Below, piece by piece: positions 7,567 through 17,000 of a stretch of 38,881 bases of DNA (within the stretch, counting starts at the first letter, position 1; every line of letters starts with the position of its first letter). Made by a program: the position numbers and the translations under genes. Origin of the DNA: Desulfobulbaceae bacterium (GTDB lineage Bacteria; Desulfobacterota; Desulfobulbia; Desulfobulbales; Desulfobulbaceae). The stretch spans positions 1-38,881 of the forward strand of contig JAMJFO010000032.1 in NCBI GenBank assembly GCA_023544645.1, given 5' to 3'. Below the pieces are notes generated by a model. The model searched no databases, was not told the origin of the DNA, and saw only the letters and a program-made list of their open reading frames with translations.

Positions 7567-8430
7567 ATGAAGAATATCAACCTTTCACATGGAATATCCC
7601 GACATTTCCCGCTTTCTGTTTTCCCGGTTATTCTTTCAATATTCTGGCTCTCCTGCGCCAACGCGGCACCATCCCCAGATCTCTGGCCGCGCTGGCAGGC
7701 ACAGACGTCAGACAGCACAACCACCGTCGACCATCGTTCCTGGAACCTGGTACTGCAAAAGTATCTGGTCACCGACCATCCTTCCGGGATTAACCTGTTT
7801 CGTTATGGAGATGTCTCGCAGGAGGACGGGAAAAAGCTTACGGAATATCTTGAACATCTGCAGCAGGTCGAGGTTTCCTCGCTGAACAGGAAGGAGCAAT
7901 TGGCCTACTGGATAAATCTGTACAATGCTCTCACCATACAGGTCATCCTGGACCACTATCCGGTAAAAAGCATCATGGACATCGACATATCGCCCGGCTT
8001 TTTCAGCAACGGCCCGTGGGATGCCAAGTTGCTCACCATCGAAGGAGAAAAGGTCAGCCTGAACGATATCGAGCACCGCATCCTGCGGCCGATTTTCAAG
8101 GACAACCGTATCCATTATGCTGTGAACTGCGCGAGCATTGGCTGCCCGAACCTGCAGCCCGTGGCTTTTACCGCCGCTAACACGGAAGAGCTGCTACAGG
8201 CCGGCGCCAAAGCGTATGTCAACAGCCCCAGGGGGGCGCGGATGGTTAATGGCAAATTGCTCGTTTCCAGTATTTACAAGTGGTTCCGAGTGGATTTCGG
8301 CGGCTCCGCGGAGGGCGTGATCCAGCACTTGCGGCAATATGCGGAAGAAGACCTGGCCGAGTCCCTGCGGACATACAGCAAGGATTTGCGCTATGACTAC
8401 GACTGGAGTTTGAACGAGCCGTATTCATAA
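7567..8430 (+). CDS. Secreted DUF547-domain protein
   Basis: About 287 residues. The N-terminus has a Sec-type signal (FPLSVFPVILSIFWLSCANA). The rest is a DUF547 domain with its usual landmarks: EQLAYWINLYNALTIQVIL, GPWDAKLLTIEGEKVSLNDIEH, HYAVNCASIGCPNLQPVAF, AKAYVNSPRG and VSSIYKWFRVDFGG. The conserved Cys pair in NCASIGCP and the YKWF segment are intact. The biochemical role of DUF547 is unknown. The start is placed at ATG 7567 with AGG six bases upstream; a GTG at 7564 adds one residue. A second DUF547 domain occurs fused to a GH15 enzyme at 31489-34137. Confidence 0.8.
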   Translation: MKNINLSHGISRHFPLSVFPVILSIFWLSCANAAPSPDLWPRWQAQTSDSTTTVDHRSWNLVLQKYLVTDHPSGINLFRYGDVSQEDGKKLTEYLEHLQQVEVSSLNRKEQLAYWINLYNALTIQVILDHYPVKSIMDIDISPGFFSNGPWDAKLLTIEGEKVSLNDIEHRILRPIFKDNRIHYAVNCASIGCPNLQPVAFTAANTEELLQAGAKAYVNSPRGARMVNGKLLVSSIYKWFRVDFGGSAEGVIQHLRQYAEEDLAESLRTYSKDLRYDYDWSLNEPYS

Positions 8431-8449
8431 CTCGCATCACCTGACAGGA

Positions 8450-9118
8450 ATGAAAATGAAAAAAACAATCATCTGTATCGACCGGGACGGAACACTTATC
8501 CATGATTCAAAAGAACACCTCTTTCTGGGCAGTGATAATAATTGGCATGAGAAAGTAAAGATCCTTCCAAATGCCATTGAGGGAGTACGCCGGCTCAACA
8601 CCATTGCCGGGGCCGGAATCTACATGATCACCAATCAGCCTGGCGTTGCCATCAGCGATTTCGCCCTGCTGACCGAGGAAAGGGCCCATGAGGTCTGCCG
8701 GTTCGTGGTTGAAATGTTCAAAGACGGTGGAGCCCGCCTTGACGGTTACTTTCTCTGCCCTCACGCCACCCCGGAATATGTCAGCCGGAAACCGGGCACA
8801 AATTTCCATCCTCATCTGGTCCATGATTGCCATTGCCTGAAACCCAGCCTCGGCATGGTCTTCAATGCCCTGCAGGCCCAAGGAGTCACTCCGGACAATG
8901 CCGATGTCTACGTCATCGGCGACCGCGCAAGCGATGTCCGGACCGCGCTCAACATCGGGGGCACCGGCATTCTCATCCCCTTCGTCAACGAGCCTGGTGA
9001 ACTCGACAAGGTGAAAAGGCTCGGGAATCGGAACCGGATCCATGTGGCGGAAAACATGCTGGCTGCCGCGGAATATATCGTCTCTCATCCCGATGATGTC
9101 GGCAGCGGCGACCTGTGA
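8450..9118 (+). CDS. HAD phosphatase of the GmhB/HisB-N type
   Basis: A 222-residue HAD hydrolase. The nucleophile motif is DRDGT (Asp11 and Asp13), followed by a TNQPGVA motif, a Zn-type Cys/His loop (CPHATPEYVSRKP to CHCLKPSLGM) and the GDRASDV acidic motif. This is the layout of D,D-heptose-1,7-bisphosphate phosphatase and of the histidinol-phosphatase half of HisB. The loop is longer than in E. coli GmhB, so the substrate is uncertain; a sugar phosphate fits the location just before transketolase. The start ATG 8450 has CAGGA upstream. Confidence 0.75.
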   Translation: MKMKKTIICIDRDGTLIHDSKEHLFLGSDNNWHEKVKILPNAIEGVRRLNTIAGAGIYMITNQPGVAISDFALLTEERAHEVCRFVVEMFKDGGARLDGYFLCPHATPEYVSRKPGTNFHPHLVHDCHCLKPSLGMVFNALQAQGVTPDNADVYVIGDRASDVRTALNIGGTGILIPFVNEPGELDKVKRLGNRNRIHVAENMLAAAEYIVSHPDDVGSGDL

Positions 9119-9154
9119 AACGGGGCTATGAACTTATGGTTGGAGGTGTCTTGA

Positions 9155-11170
9155 ATGAAACAGAGCATTGATGAACTGAGTATCAATACTTTAAGGATGC
9201 TGTCGCTGGATATGGTGGAAAAAGCACAGTCGGGTCATCCCGGCCTGCCTCTGGGCGGGGCCGCCATGGTGTATGTTCTGTATTCACGAATTATGAATCA
9301 CAACCCCAATAATCCAAAATGGCCCAACCGTGACAGGTTTCTGCTGTCCGCCGGACATGGGTCCGCACTTTTGTACTCGGTATTGCATCTTTGCGGCTAC
9401 GGCCTGACACTTGAAGATTTAAGACAGTTCAGGCAGGCCGGCAGCATTACCCCGGGCCACCCGGAATACGGCATGACCGCGGGCGTTGAGGCTACCACCG
9501 GGCCGCTCGGTCAGGGTTTTGCCATGGGAGTGGGCATGGCGATTGCCGAAAAGGCACTCGCTGACCGCTACAATACCGAGGAGTTTAATATAGTAGACCA
9601 CTATACCTATGCGTTTGTGTCAGACGGAGATCTGATGGAAGGACTCACCTCTGAAACGGCATCACTGGCCGGAACCTTGAAGCTGGGAAAACTTATCTAC
9701 CTCTATGATGACAATCATATTTCACTTGAGGGCCCCACAAAGGCGGCTTTTACCGAAGATGTACAGCAGCGTTTCGACGCCTACGGCTGGCATACCTTGC
9801 GGGTTGATGATGGCAACGATATTACGAAACTGACGGAAGCACTGCATCAGGCACAAAAGATGATCGACAAACCAAGCCTTATTCTGGCGCGGACCCATAT
9901 CGGTTTCGGTTCACCAAAACAGGATACCGCCGCGGCTCACGGTGAACCGCTTGGCGCGGAAGCGCTTGAAAAAACAAAAGCGTTTTTCGACTGGCCTTCT
10001 GATAAAAGCTTTTACATCCCAAAAGAAGTCGCCTGGCATTTTGAGCGACTACAGGAAGAGGGAAAGCGAAAAGAGGCGGAGTGGAAGAAACTGTTTGCAG
10101 AATATAGACAAAAATTACCAGAAATGGCCGAGCAGTATGAACAGGATCAGGCTGGAAAAATCAAGGAGAAGCTATGGGCCGGATTGCCGGTTTTCCCAGT
10201 GGACGAGAAGCCAATAGCGACCCGAAGCGCATCCGGCACGATCATGCAGGTCATCGCGGAGCACATGCCGGGATTCATCGGAGGTTCCGCCGATCTTAAT
10301 CCCTCGACCAAGACCTACCTTTCCGGCCAGGGTGATTTCGGGACAACGGACCACGCCGCCCGGAACATTCACTACGGGGTCAGGGAACACGCCATGGGCG
10401 CCATCACCAACGGGATTGCCCTGCATGGCGGCTTGATGCCGTACTCAGCCACCTTCTTTGCCTTTTTCGATTATATGAAGCCTGCCATAAGGCTTGCCGC
10501 TCTGATGAACGCACATGCCATTTTTGTCTTTACCCATGACAGTATCGGTCTTGGGGAGGACGGGCCCACCCATCAGCCGGTGGAGCAACTCATCTCGGCC
10601 CGGGCAGTGCCGAACCTGACGGTCATCCGGCCGGCGGACGCAAACGAAACCGCAGCGGCCTGGTACATGGCAATTGCCAGAAAAAGTCCCACTGTGCTGG
10701 TTCTTACCAGGCAGAACCTGCCTATATTCGACGCGGAAAAACACGGAACGTTTGAAGGTGTTTCAAAAGGAGCGTATACGGTGTTCGACTGTGCGGGAAT
10801 CCCTGACCTGCTTCTTATTGCCACTGGGTCGGAAGTTCACCTTGCCGTTGAGGCGTATAAGCAACTTGCCAAACAAGGGATAATGGCAAGGGCCATCTCA
10901 ATGCCGTCCGTCGAAATCTTCAATGAACAGGATGATGCCTATAAGATGTCCGTGATCCCTCCTGCCGTTAAAAAAAGATTGGTTATTGAAGCGGGTTCTT
11001 CTGTCGGGTGGTGGAAATTGGCTGGCGATGGCGGCGATGTAATCGGCGTAGATGTGTTCGGGGAATCCGGGCCGGGAAAAATCGTTTTTGAACGGCATGG
11101 TTTCACAGTGGAGAACATTGTGGCGAGAGCGTTACAGTTGTTGGGTGATAATCCTGCTGGCAGAAATTAA
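9155..11170 (+). CDS. tkt: Transketolase
   Basis: A 671-residue cytosolic transketolase, the usual family length. It moves two-carbon units between pentose phosphate pathway sugars using thiamine diphosphate. Landmarks include [12 protein letters not shown] near residue 25, the ThDP/Mg motif [24 protein letters not shown], and the pyrimidine-domain [20 protein letters not shown] segment with its catalytic His. GGAGG lies upstream of the ATG. It opens the run of sugar-oxidation genes and zwf follows by 61 bases. Confidence 0.97.
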   Translation: MKQSIDELSINTLRMLSLDMVEKAQSGHPGLPLGGAAMVYVLYSRIMNHNPNNPKWPNRDRFLLSAGHGSALLYSVLHLCGYGLTLEDLRQFRQAGSITPGHPEYGMTAGVEATTGPLGQGFAMGVGMAIAEKALADRYNTEEFNIVDHYTYAFVSDGDLMEGLTSETASLAGTLKLGKLIYLYDDNHISLEGPTKAAFTEDVQQRFDAYGWHTLRVDDGNDITKLTEALHQAQKMIDKPSLILARTHIGFGSPKQDTAAAHGEPLGAEALEKTKAFFDWPSDKSFYIPKEVAWHFERLQEEGKRKEAEWKKLFAEYRQKLPEMAEQYEQDQAGKIKEKLWAGLPVFPVDEKPIATRSASGTIMQVIAEHMPGFIGGSADLNPSTKTYLSGQGDFGTTDHAARNIHYGVREHAMGAITNGIALHGGLMPYSATFFAFFDYMKPAIRLAALMNAHAIFVFTHDSIGLGEDGPTHQPVEQLISARAVPNLTVIRPADANETAAAWYMAIARKSPTVLVLTRQNLPIFDAEKHGTFEGVSKGAYTVFDCAGIPDLLLIATGSEVHLAVEAYKQLAKQGIMARAISMPSVEIFNEQDDAYKMSVIPPAVKKRLVIEAGSSVGWWKLAGDGGDVIGVDVFGESGPGKIVFERHGFTVENIVARALQLLGDNPAGRN

Positions 11171-11231
11171 CACGTCCTCGGCCTTTTCATCCATTACGAG
11201 GAGACAGCGGGTTGCTATCGAGAGGTTTGCA

Positions 11232-12794
11232 ATGGAAATCAAGTTGAGTTCAGAGATCAGTGAGGCCGGTGCCGAATCCTGCGAAATCGGTGCTGGAGGC
11301 CCCTGCGGTTATGTGATCTTCGGCGCTTCCGGCGACCTTACACACCGGAAGTTGCTGCCGGCCGTTTTTTCTCTGTTCAGGACAAAAAGGGTGCCGGAGG
11401 AGTTTTTTGTCGTCGGGTTTGCCCGTTCCAAAATGGATGACACTGCATTCAGGCTGAGGGTAAAAGATTCACTCCGGCAGGCGGATGGGAACATCCCGGA
11501 ATCGGAAGTCGAAAACTTTGCCGCTCGATGCTTCTATGTGGCCGGAGGGTATGACCTGGATGACGGGTATAAGCAGTTGCAGAGGGTTGCTGAAGAGCTT
11601 GACCAAAAATACAACACCGGCGGTAATTTCGTTTTCCACCTGGCCACGCCGCCTAGCCTTTATGCTACCATCGTTTCCGGCCTGGCGAGGAACAAGCTGG
11701 TCGGAAAACATCAGAACAACGCGCCGTATCACCGGGTGATCGTTGAAAAGCCCTTTGGTCATGATTTTGACAGCGCCAATTCCTTGAACCGCGAGCTTCT
11801 GGAACATCTATCCGAAGACCAGATCTTTCGGATAGATCACTACCTGGGCAAGGAGACCGTTCAGAATATTCTGATGTTCAGGTTTGCGAACCGGCTTTTC
11901 GAGCCGGTCTGGAACAGTCAGCATATCGACCATGTGCAGATTACGGTTGCCGAAGAACTCGGGGTGGAGGGTCGGGCCGGATATTTCGAACAGACGGGGC
12001 TGCTACGGGATATGTTCCAAAACCATATGCTGCAGTTGGCGGCGCTGGTAGGCATGGAACCGCCAGTGGATCTTTCCGCGGACAGCGTGCGGGATGAAAA
12101 AGTCAAATTCATGAAATCGATTCGGCCGTTTGACATGGATTCACTTGATAAGCAACTGGTCAGAGGGCAATACGGAACCGGAAAAAGCGGCGAACTGCCG
12201 TTGAAAGCCTATAGGGAAGAGGAGGGGGTTGCGCCGGCCTCGTGCACCGAGACCTACTTTGCCATGAAACTTCTGGTGGATAACTCGTGCTGGAAAGATG
12301 TGCCCTTTTACCTGCGGGCCGGAAAAAGGCTCGAAAAAAAACAAACAAGGATTGCCGTCATTTTCAAACAGGTTCCCCACTGCATGTTCGCCAGGAAATC
12401 GTTCGTCGTCACTCCCGATCCGAATGTGCTGGTTTTCGATATCCAACCGCAACAGAGAATCTCGCTTCTCTTCCAGGCAAAAGTTCCCGGCGCCAGGATA
12501 TGCCTCACCCCCCTGAACATGTCCTTTGATTATCGGGAAATATACGGCCCCAAGATGGATGAGGACTATTCCACTCTGATTCTGGACTGCATGCTTGGCG
12601 ACCAAACCTTGTATTGGCGCAAAGATGGCGTGGAAACGTCCTGGAAACTTCTAAGCCCGGTTTTAAAGAAATGGGAGGCCTGCAGCCAAGCGGAGAAGAA
12701 CAGCATGCTTGAATTGTATGCGGCGGGAAGCCGGGGACCGGAAGGTGGCAACGCATTAATAGAAAAGGACGACAGAGCCTGGATTGCATCATGA
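11232..12794 (+). CDS. zwf: Glucose-6-phosphate 1-dehydrogenase
   Basis: A 520-residue enzyme that oxidises glucose-6-phosphate to 6-phosphogluconolactone with NADP, the entry to the oxidative pentose phosphate pathway. The N-terminal Rossmann motif is [17 protein letters not shown], the active-site motif is RIDHYLGKE, and the C-terminal half includes YEVDYR-like and FYLRAGKRL segments. The ATG at 11232 follows GAGAGG and gives a normal length; earlier in-frame codons would overlap tkt. No 6-phosphogluconolactonase gene is seen nearby. Confidence 0.95.
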   Translation: MEIKLSSEISEAGAESCEIGAGGPCGYVIFGASGDLTHRKLLPAVFSLFRTKRVPEEFFVVGFARSKMDDTAFRLRVKDSLRQADGNIPESEVENFAARCFYVAGGYDLDDGYKQLQRVAEELDQKYNTGGNFVFHLATPPSLYATIVSGLARNKLVGKHQNNAPYHRVIVEKPFGHDFDSANSLNRELLEHLSEDQIFRIDHYLGKETVQNILMFRFANRLFEPVWNSQHIDHVQITVAEELGVEGRAGYFEQTGLLRDMFQNHMLQLAALVGMEPPVDLSADSVRDEKVKFMKSIRPFDMDSLDKQLVRGQYGTGKSGELPLKAYREEEGVAPASCTETYFAMKLLVDNSCWKDVPFYLRAGKRLEKKQTRIAVIFKQVPHCMFARKSFVVTPDPNVLVFDIQPQQRISLLFQAKVPGARICLTPLNMSFDYREIYGPKMDEDYSTLILDCMLGDQTLYWRKDGVETSWKLLSPVLKKWEACSQAEKNSMLELYAAGSRGPEGGNALIEKDDRAWIAS

Positions 12795-12893
12795 CATGAG
12801 GAAAAACTTGCCGAGGGTATTCGTAATTTCACCAAGGACCTGCGTAAGCTGGAAGAATACGTCCATGAACGACTCGTCCATGGCGCTGAATAA
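12795..12893 (+). pseudogene. Orphan coding fragment between zwf and the selenoprotein gene
   Basis: In the zwf frame, just past its stop, the DNA reads EEKLAEGIRNFTKDLRKLEE and then YVHERLVHGAE before TAA. It has the look of a helical C-terminus, with no start codon or ribosome site of its own. It may be the end of a deleted gene; transaldolase, often next to zwf, is a guess I cannot confirm. Confidence 0.35.
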
Positions 12894-12938
12894 AATATTT
12901 TGATACATGCATCTCATTTTCGCCCAGGAGGATACAGT

Positions 12939-14156
12939 ATGGCAAAGCTCGAAGAAATGCAGGAACCCATGCGCTCGCATCTGGCCAACCTTCCCTGCCC
13001 AACTTTTGGAACCAGTCCATGGGTTTCCGGGCCGCCCCTCGCTCAGCGACGGGTGGCGATCATTTCAACCGCCGGAATCCACCGGCGCAGAGACCGCCCC
13101 TTTGAGGGCATGGCTGGAGATTATCGGGTAATACCAAAGGAAAGCACTGCCAAGGATCTTGTGATGACCCATCTTTCCACCAACTTCGACCGCACCGGCT
13201 TTCAGCAGGACTGGAACGTGGTGTTTCCCCTGGACCGGCTGCGGGAACTTGCTTCGAACGGCTCCATAGGGAGCGTTGCCGATTATCATTACTCCTTCAT
13301 GGGGGCCGCCGATCCGGCGGAGATGGAGGACGCCGCCCGCAGGCTTGCCGGCCTGCTGAAAGGCGATCGCGTCGATGCGGTTCTGCTTGTACCGGTCTGA
13401 CCGTTCTGCACGCGCGCCGTGGGCGCGCTGGCCCATTACCTGGAAGCGGAAGGCGTCCCGACGACCCAGATCAGTCTGATTCGCGAGCATACCGAGACAA
13501 TCAAGCCGCCAAGGGCGCTCTGGGTTCCCTTTGAACTGGGCCGTCCCCTGGGGCTCCCGGACGAACCCGCTTTTCAGCGGCGGGTGCTGCTGGCGGCGCT
13601 GGACCTGTTTGATCTCCCGGACGGACCGGTGCTGGTCGATTTTCCCGAGGACATTCCGGAACAGGCTGCCGGTGCCGGGGACTCTTTGGATCATATGGCG
13701 TGTCCGGTGAATTTTCCTTCTTCTTTCAAGGAAAAATCAGATATCGAGAGACTCCTGTCCGCCTTCAGGAGTGAAGTCGCCGAACTTCGCTCCTGGTACG
13801 ATCTGGGTCTTGATAAACGCGGCTATTCCTCGGTGGCCTATTTTAAACCGGATGCTGCCGGCAAGCTACTGAGCGACTTTATCCTTGGCGAACCCCTGGA
13901 ACTTCCCTCGGACATCTCCTCGCCGGCGGCGGCCCTGCGCTTTGCCGCCCAGGACCTCAAGGCATTCTATTTCGAATCAGTCATGTCCCGGCCGGATTTG
14001 ACCCTGCCGACAGATGAGGCATTTAACCACTGGTTTTGGCAGAAGACCGCGGCGAGTAATGTTCTCCGGCTTATCAAGGAAACCTGCCTGGCCTCGGACG
14101 ATGAACAGCTCCGGATGACCGGCGGCATGCTGCTCGTCCCACTGGACCAGGCGTGA
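12939..14156 (+). CDS. GrdB-family selenoprotein (selenoprotein B-like reductase), UGA-coded Sec154
   Basis: One frame from ATG 12939 (CAGGAGG eight bases upstream) to TGA 14154-14156 is broken only by TGA at 13398-13400. With that codon as Sec the product is 405 residues. The Sec lies in LLVPV-U-PFCTRAVGALAHYLE, the U-x-x-C-T motif of the B subunit of glycine, sarcosine, betaine and D-proline reductases. Other family-like segments are RRVAIISTAGIHRR, DRTGFQQDWNVVFPLDRLREL, YSFMGA and IREHTETIKPPRALWVPFELGRPLG. Known GrdB proteins are near this size and attack a substrate C-N bond via Sec. Here no GrdA or GrdC partner is nearby; neighbours are zwf and an iron-sulfur flavoprotein, so the substrate is unknown. 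Conventional calling would give two truncated genes (residues 1-153, and from GTG 13419). Confidence 0.88.
13398..13428 (+). promoter_or_regulatory. SECIS hairpin of the GrdB-family gene
   Basis: GCGCGCC (13412-13418) pairs perfectly with GGCGCGC (13422-13428) around a GTG loop. The loop G and U lie at positions 22 and 23 from the U of the TGA, matching bacterial SECIS spacing within one base. Confidence 0.7.
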
Positions 14157-14175
14157 ATTTTATAAGGAGCACGAC

Positions 14176-14814
14176 ATGACGGTACAGGTACTGGGAATTT
14201 CAGGGAGCCCCGTTCACAACAGCAATACGGACCGCCTTGTCCGAGCAGTTCTTGATGCGACCGGCCTTGACACGGACTTCATCAAGCTCAGCGATTTCAC
14301 CATCCGACCGTGCCGGGCCTGCCTGGGCTGTGCCGCCGACAATATCTGCAGGCAGGGTGATGATTTTGCGGCCCTGGCACCGAAAATAAGGGCGGCCCGG
14401 GCCCTGGTGGTGGGCGGCTATCCGCCCTACGGCATGCTTGACGGCTTTACCAAGGCGTTTCTGGAACGGCTTTACTCCATGCGCCACCAAAACATGCTCA
14501 ACAAAGGCAAGCTAGGGGTGGCGGTCACCACCGGCATGGGCGGCGATGCTCCCGGCCTACAGGAGGCCAACGACCAGATCGCCCGGGTCATGGAGATGGA
14601 GGGCATGAAAGTGGTCGGCAGGTTGCAGGCCCGTGGCAACCTGACCTGCCTGGTCTGCGGCCAGGGCGAAACCTGCCCCATCAGTGCCGTGCCCCATTTT
14701 TTCGGTGACCGAGAGATATGCGAAGACAGACTTACCCGGGTGGAACAGCAGCCCGTCTGGCAGGAAGCTCTTGCTGCGGGGAGGGAGATCGGTCGACGTT
14801 TGAAACAGGGATAA
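14176..14814 (+). CDS. NAD(P)H-dependent FMN reductase / iron-sulfur flavoprotein
   Basis: A 212-residue flavodoxin-fold protein. The FMN-binding loop is GISGSPVHNSNTD. A Cys cluster PCRACLGCAADNIC, C-x2-C-x2-C-x5-C, occurs where Isf-type iron-sulfur flavoproteins carry a 4Fe-4S site. A second Cys-rich stretch (LTCLVCGQGETCP) is near the C-terminus. It likely moves electrons from NAD(P)H or ferredoxin to a partner. It starts 19 bases after the selenoprotein gene with AAGGAG upstream, so the two are probably co-transcribed and may work together, which is inference. Confidence 0.8.
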   Translation: MTVQVLGISGSPVHNSNTDRLVRAVLDATGLDTDFIKLSDFTIRPCRACLGCAADNICRQGDDFAALAPKIRAARALVVGGYPPYGMLDGFTKAFLERLYSMRHQNMLNKGKLGVAVTTGMGGDAPGLQEANDQIARVMEMEGMKVVGRLQARGNLTCLVCGQGETCPISAVPHFFGDREICEDRLTRVEQQPVWQEALAAGREIGRRLKQG

Positions 14815-14939
14815 AAATCGGAAAGTGCCATTGCCGATTTCCTGAAAGTTCAGTGTACCCTCGCCTCCCAATTGCTGGTGGATTGAGTGCGCTTTACAGG
14901 AGAAAACTTTCCCGCTAATCCAACATTCTGGAGAGACCT

Positions 14940-15344
14940 ATGAAAACAGAAAAACGCCTTGAAATTTCACTGCTTGCCCTGCGCGTCACCGTGGCCCTGG
15001 TGATGCTGGTCTGGAACCTGGACAAATTCATTAATCCCGAGCATGCCGCCAAGGTGTATGAGGGCTTCTATTTACTGGGCGGCCTGGGCCGGGAAGTCAT
15101 GTATGCCATCGGCGCGGTGGAGATTATCATTGTTGCCGCTTTTATCTTCGGATTTATGAAACGGTTTTCCTATGGGACAGTGCTGGTGCTGCATGCCATA
15201 TCGACATTTTCATCCTACAAGCAGTATCTGGCGCCCTATGACGGCCCGAACATTCTTTTTTTCGCTGCCTGGCCGATGCTGGGGGCCTGCCTTGCCCTCT
15301 ATCTGCTGCGGGATAGGGATGTTCTCTTCACGGTGAGCAAATAA
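14940..15344 (+). CDS. DoxX-like inner-membrane protein
   Basis: A 134-residue protein with four hydrophobic segments: ALRVTVALVMLVWNLDKF, YAIGAVEIIIVAAFIFGFM, a middle helix around VLVLHAISTF, and ILFFAAWPMLGACLALYLL. Length, four helices and the early helix ending in a charged WNLDKF turn suit DoxX/DoxD-like proteins, which are linked to quinone or sulfur redox. No redox motif is visible. It follows the flavoprotein by 125 bases. Confidence 0.65.
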   Translation: MKTEKRLEISLLALRVTVALVMLVWNLDKFINPEHAAKVYEGFYLLGGLGREVMYAIGAVEIIIVAAFIFGFMKRFSYGTVLVLHAISTFSSYKQYLAPYDGPNILFFAAWPMLGACLALYLLRDRDVLFTVSK

Positions 15345-15349
15345 ACATC

Positions 15350-15467
15350 AACCGTAACTGCCACAGGGTACCGAATCTTCTTCGTTATCGCCCTGCTCAC
15401 GTACAGGGAGTACGCTTCACAGGACGATGCCTCAAATCTCCGGCACCCTGTAGACAGTTACAACCGG
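15350..15467. repeat. Palindromic intergenic element between the DoxX-like gene and gnd
   Basis: The ends form an imperfect inverted repeat: ACCGTAACTG with CACAGGGTACCG on the left, matched by CGGCACCCTGTAGACAGTTAC on the right. The middle carries CTCACGTACAGGGAGTACGC. A similar core (CTTACGTACACCGGGTACGC) is inside the element at 21038-21145. It probably folds into a long hairpin in RNA and belongs to a dispersed intergenic family. Confidence 0.7.
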
Positions 15468-15537
15468 GGTGGTTAGCGTACTTTTATTGGCATGGGATGA
15501 GTAGTTACAATCAACTGAAAAGAGAAAGGAGAAGATT

Positions 15538-16986
15538 ATGTCCCAAGCAGATATCGGCTTGATCGGCCTGGCGGTCATGGGCCAGAATCTGGTGCTGAAT
15601 ATGGATGACCATGATTTCAGCGTGGCGGTTTTTAACCGGACAACCTCAAAGGTCGATGACTTCATGGCCGGCCCGGCCAAAGGGACAAAAATCATCGGCA
15701 CCCATTCTCTGGAGGAACTGGTCGGCAGGTTGAAGAAACCGCGCCGGGTGATGCTGATGGTCAAGGCCGGAGCAGTGGTCGATTCCTTTATCGATACGCT
15801 GCTGCCGCACCTTGACTCCGGCGACATCATCATCGACGGCGGCAACTCGCTCTATACCGATACCAACCGCCGGACCCGCGCCCTGGCCGAGAAAGGTATC
15901 CTCTTTGTCGGCACCGGCATTTCCGGCGGCGAGGAGGGCGCCCGGACGGGGCCGTCCATCATGCCGGGGGGCAATCCCGAGGCCTGGCCGCTGGTTAAGG
16001 ATATCTTTCAGGCGATTGCCGCCCGGGTCGATGGCCAACCATGCTGTGACTGGATCGGAGAAGAGGGTGCCGGGCATTTCGTCAAGATGGTGCATAACGG
16101 CATCGAATACGGCGACATGCAGCTTATCTGCGAGGCCTACGATTTCATGCGCCGGGGACTCGGCATGAGCATCGAAAAAATACAATCCGTGTTCAGTGGG
16201 TGGAACAAAGGAGTCCTCGATTCCTATCTCATGGAAATTTCCGCCGATATACTTGATTACAAGGATAAGGACGGCGCCCCCCTGGTGGACAGGATTCTCG
16301 ACGCCGCCGGTCAGAAAGGCACCGGCAAATGGACCGGCATTAATGCACTCGATCTGGGCATTCCATTAACCTTGATCGTTGAGGCGGTGTTTGCCCGCTC
16401 CCTGTCGGCTATGAAAGATGAAAGGGGCAGGGCCGCCGGCCTGCTTGCTGGGCCGTCGGCGGTTTTCACGGGAGATGCCGACGAAATGGCCGATGCGGTG
16501 CGAGACGCCCTGTATGCCTCGAAAATTATCTCCTATGCCCAGGGATATATGCTCATGCGGGAGGCAGCCAACCAATACGGCTGGAAACTCAATTACGGCG
16601 GCATCGCTCTCATGTGGCGCGGCGGCTGTATTATCCGCAGCGTCTTTCTCGATAACATCAAAGGAGCCTATGAAAAAAATCCAGCCCTGGAGAATCTGCT
16701 GTTTGACGATTTTTTTCGGCAGGCGGTGCAGTCAGCCCAACCCGGCTGGCGCAAGATTGTGGCAAAGGCCGTCGAACTGGGGATTCCGACCCCGGCTTTT
16801 TCCTCGGCCCTCGCCTATTACGACGGCTACCGGAGCGGAAGTCTCCCCGCCAACCTGCTGCAGGCCCAACGGGATTACTTCGGCGCCCACACGTACGAAC
16901 GAATCGACCGGCCCCGCGGTGAATTTTTTCACACCAACTGGACCGGCAAGGGCGGCAAGGTTTCGTCGAGTACTTATGAAGTATAA
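15538..16986 (+). CDS. gnd: 6-phosphogluconate dehydrogenase, decarboxylating
   Basis: A 482-residue enzyme converting 6-phosphogluconate to ribulose-5-phosphate and CO2 with NADP. The N-terminal motif IGLAVMGQNLVLN, the GISGGEEGARTGPSIMPGG loop, the catalytic Lys/His segment GAGHFVKMVHNGIEYGDMQ, and the C-terminal YFGAHTYERIDRPRGEFFHT with WTG are all intact. Length is that of the dimeric long form. GAAAGGAG precedes the ATG. glk follows within 14 bases. Confidence 0.97.
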   Translation: MSQADIGLIGLAVMGQNLVLNMDDHDFSVAVFNRTTSKVDDFMAGPAKGTKIIGTHSLEELVGRLKKPRRVMLMVKAGAVVDSFIDTLLPHLDSGDIIIDGGNSLYTDTNRRTRALAEKGILFVGTGISGGEEGARTGPSIMPGGNPEAWPLVKDIFQAIAARVDGQPCCDWIGEEGAGHFVKMVHNGIEYGDMQLICEAYDFMRRGLGMSIEKIQSVFSGWNKGVLDSYLMEISADILDYKDKDGAPLVDRILDAAGQKGTGKWTGINALDLGIPLTLIVEAVFARSLSAMKDERGRAAGLLAGPSAVFTGDADEMADAVRDALYASKIISYAQGYMLMREAANQYGWKLNYGGIALMWRGGCIIRSVFLDNIKGAYEKNPALENLLFDDFFRQAVQSAQPGWRKIVAKAVELGIPTPAFSSALAYYDGYRSGSLPANLLQAQRDYFGAHTYERIDRPRGEFFHTNWTGKGGKVSSSTYEV

Positions 16987-17000
16987 GGAAAATGGGGGAT

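Noticed and set aside
12792-12794. TGA at the end of zwf read through into the following in-frame fragment
   Set aside because: zwf is already full length, no SECIS-like hairpin follows, and G6PDH has no Sec or Cys in this place.
13065-13694. 209-residue minus-strand frame across the GrdB-like gene
   Set aside because: Lies fully opposite a gene with clear family motifs and a SECIS; antisense shadow.
14813-14843. Hairpin AAATCGG/CCGATTT after the flavoprotein gene as a terminator
   Set aside because: Only a seven-base AT-rich stem with a 12-base loop and no T-run; too weak to list.
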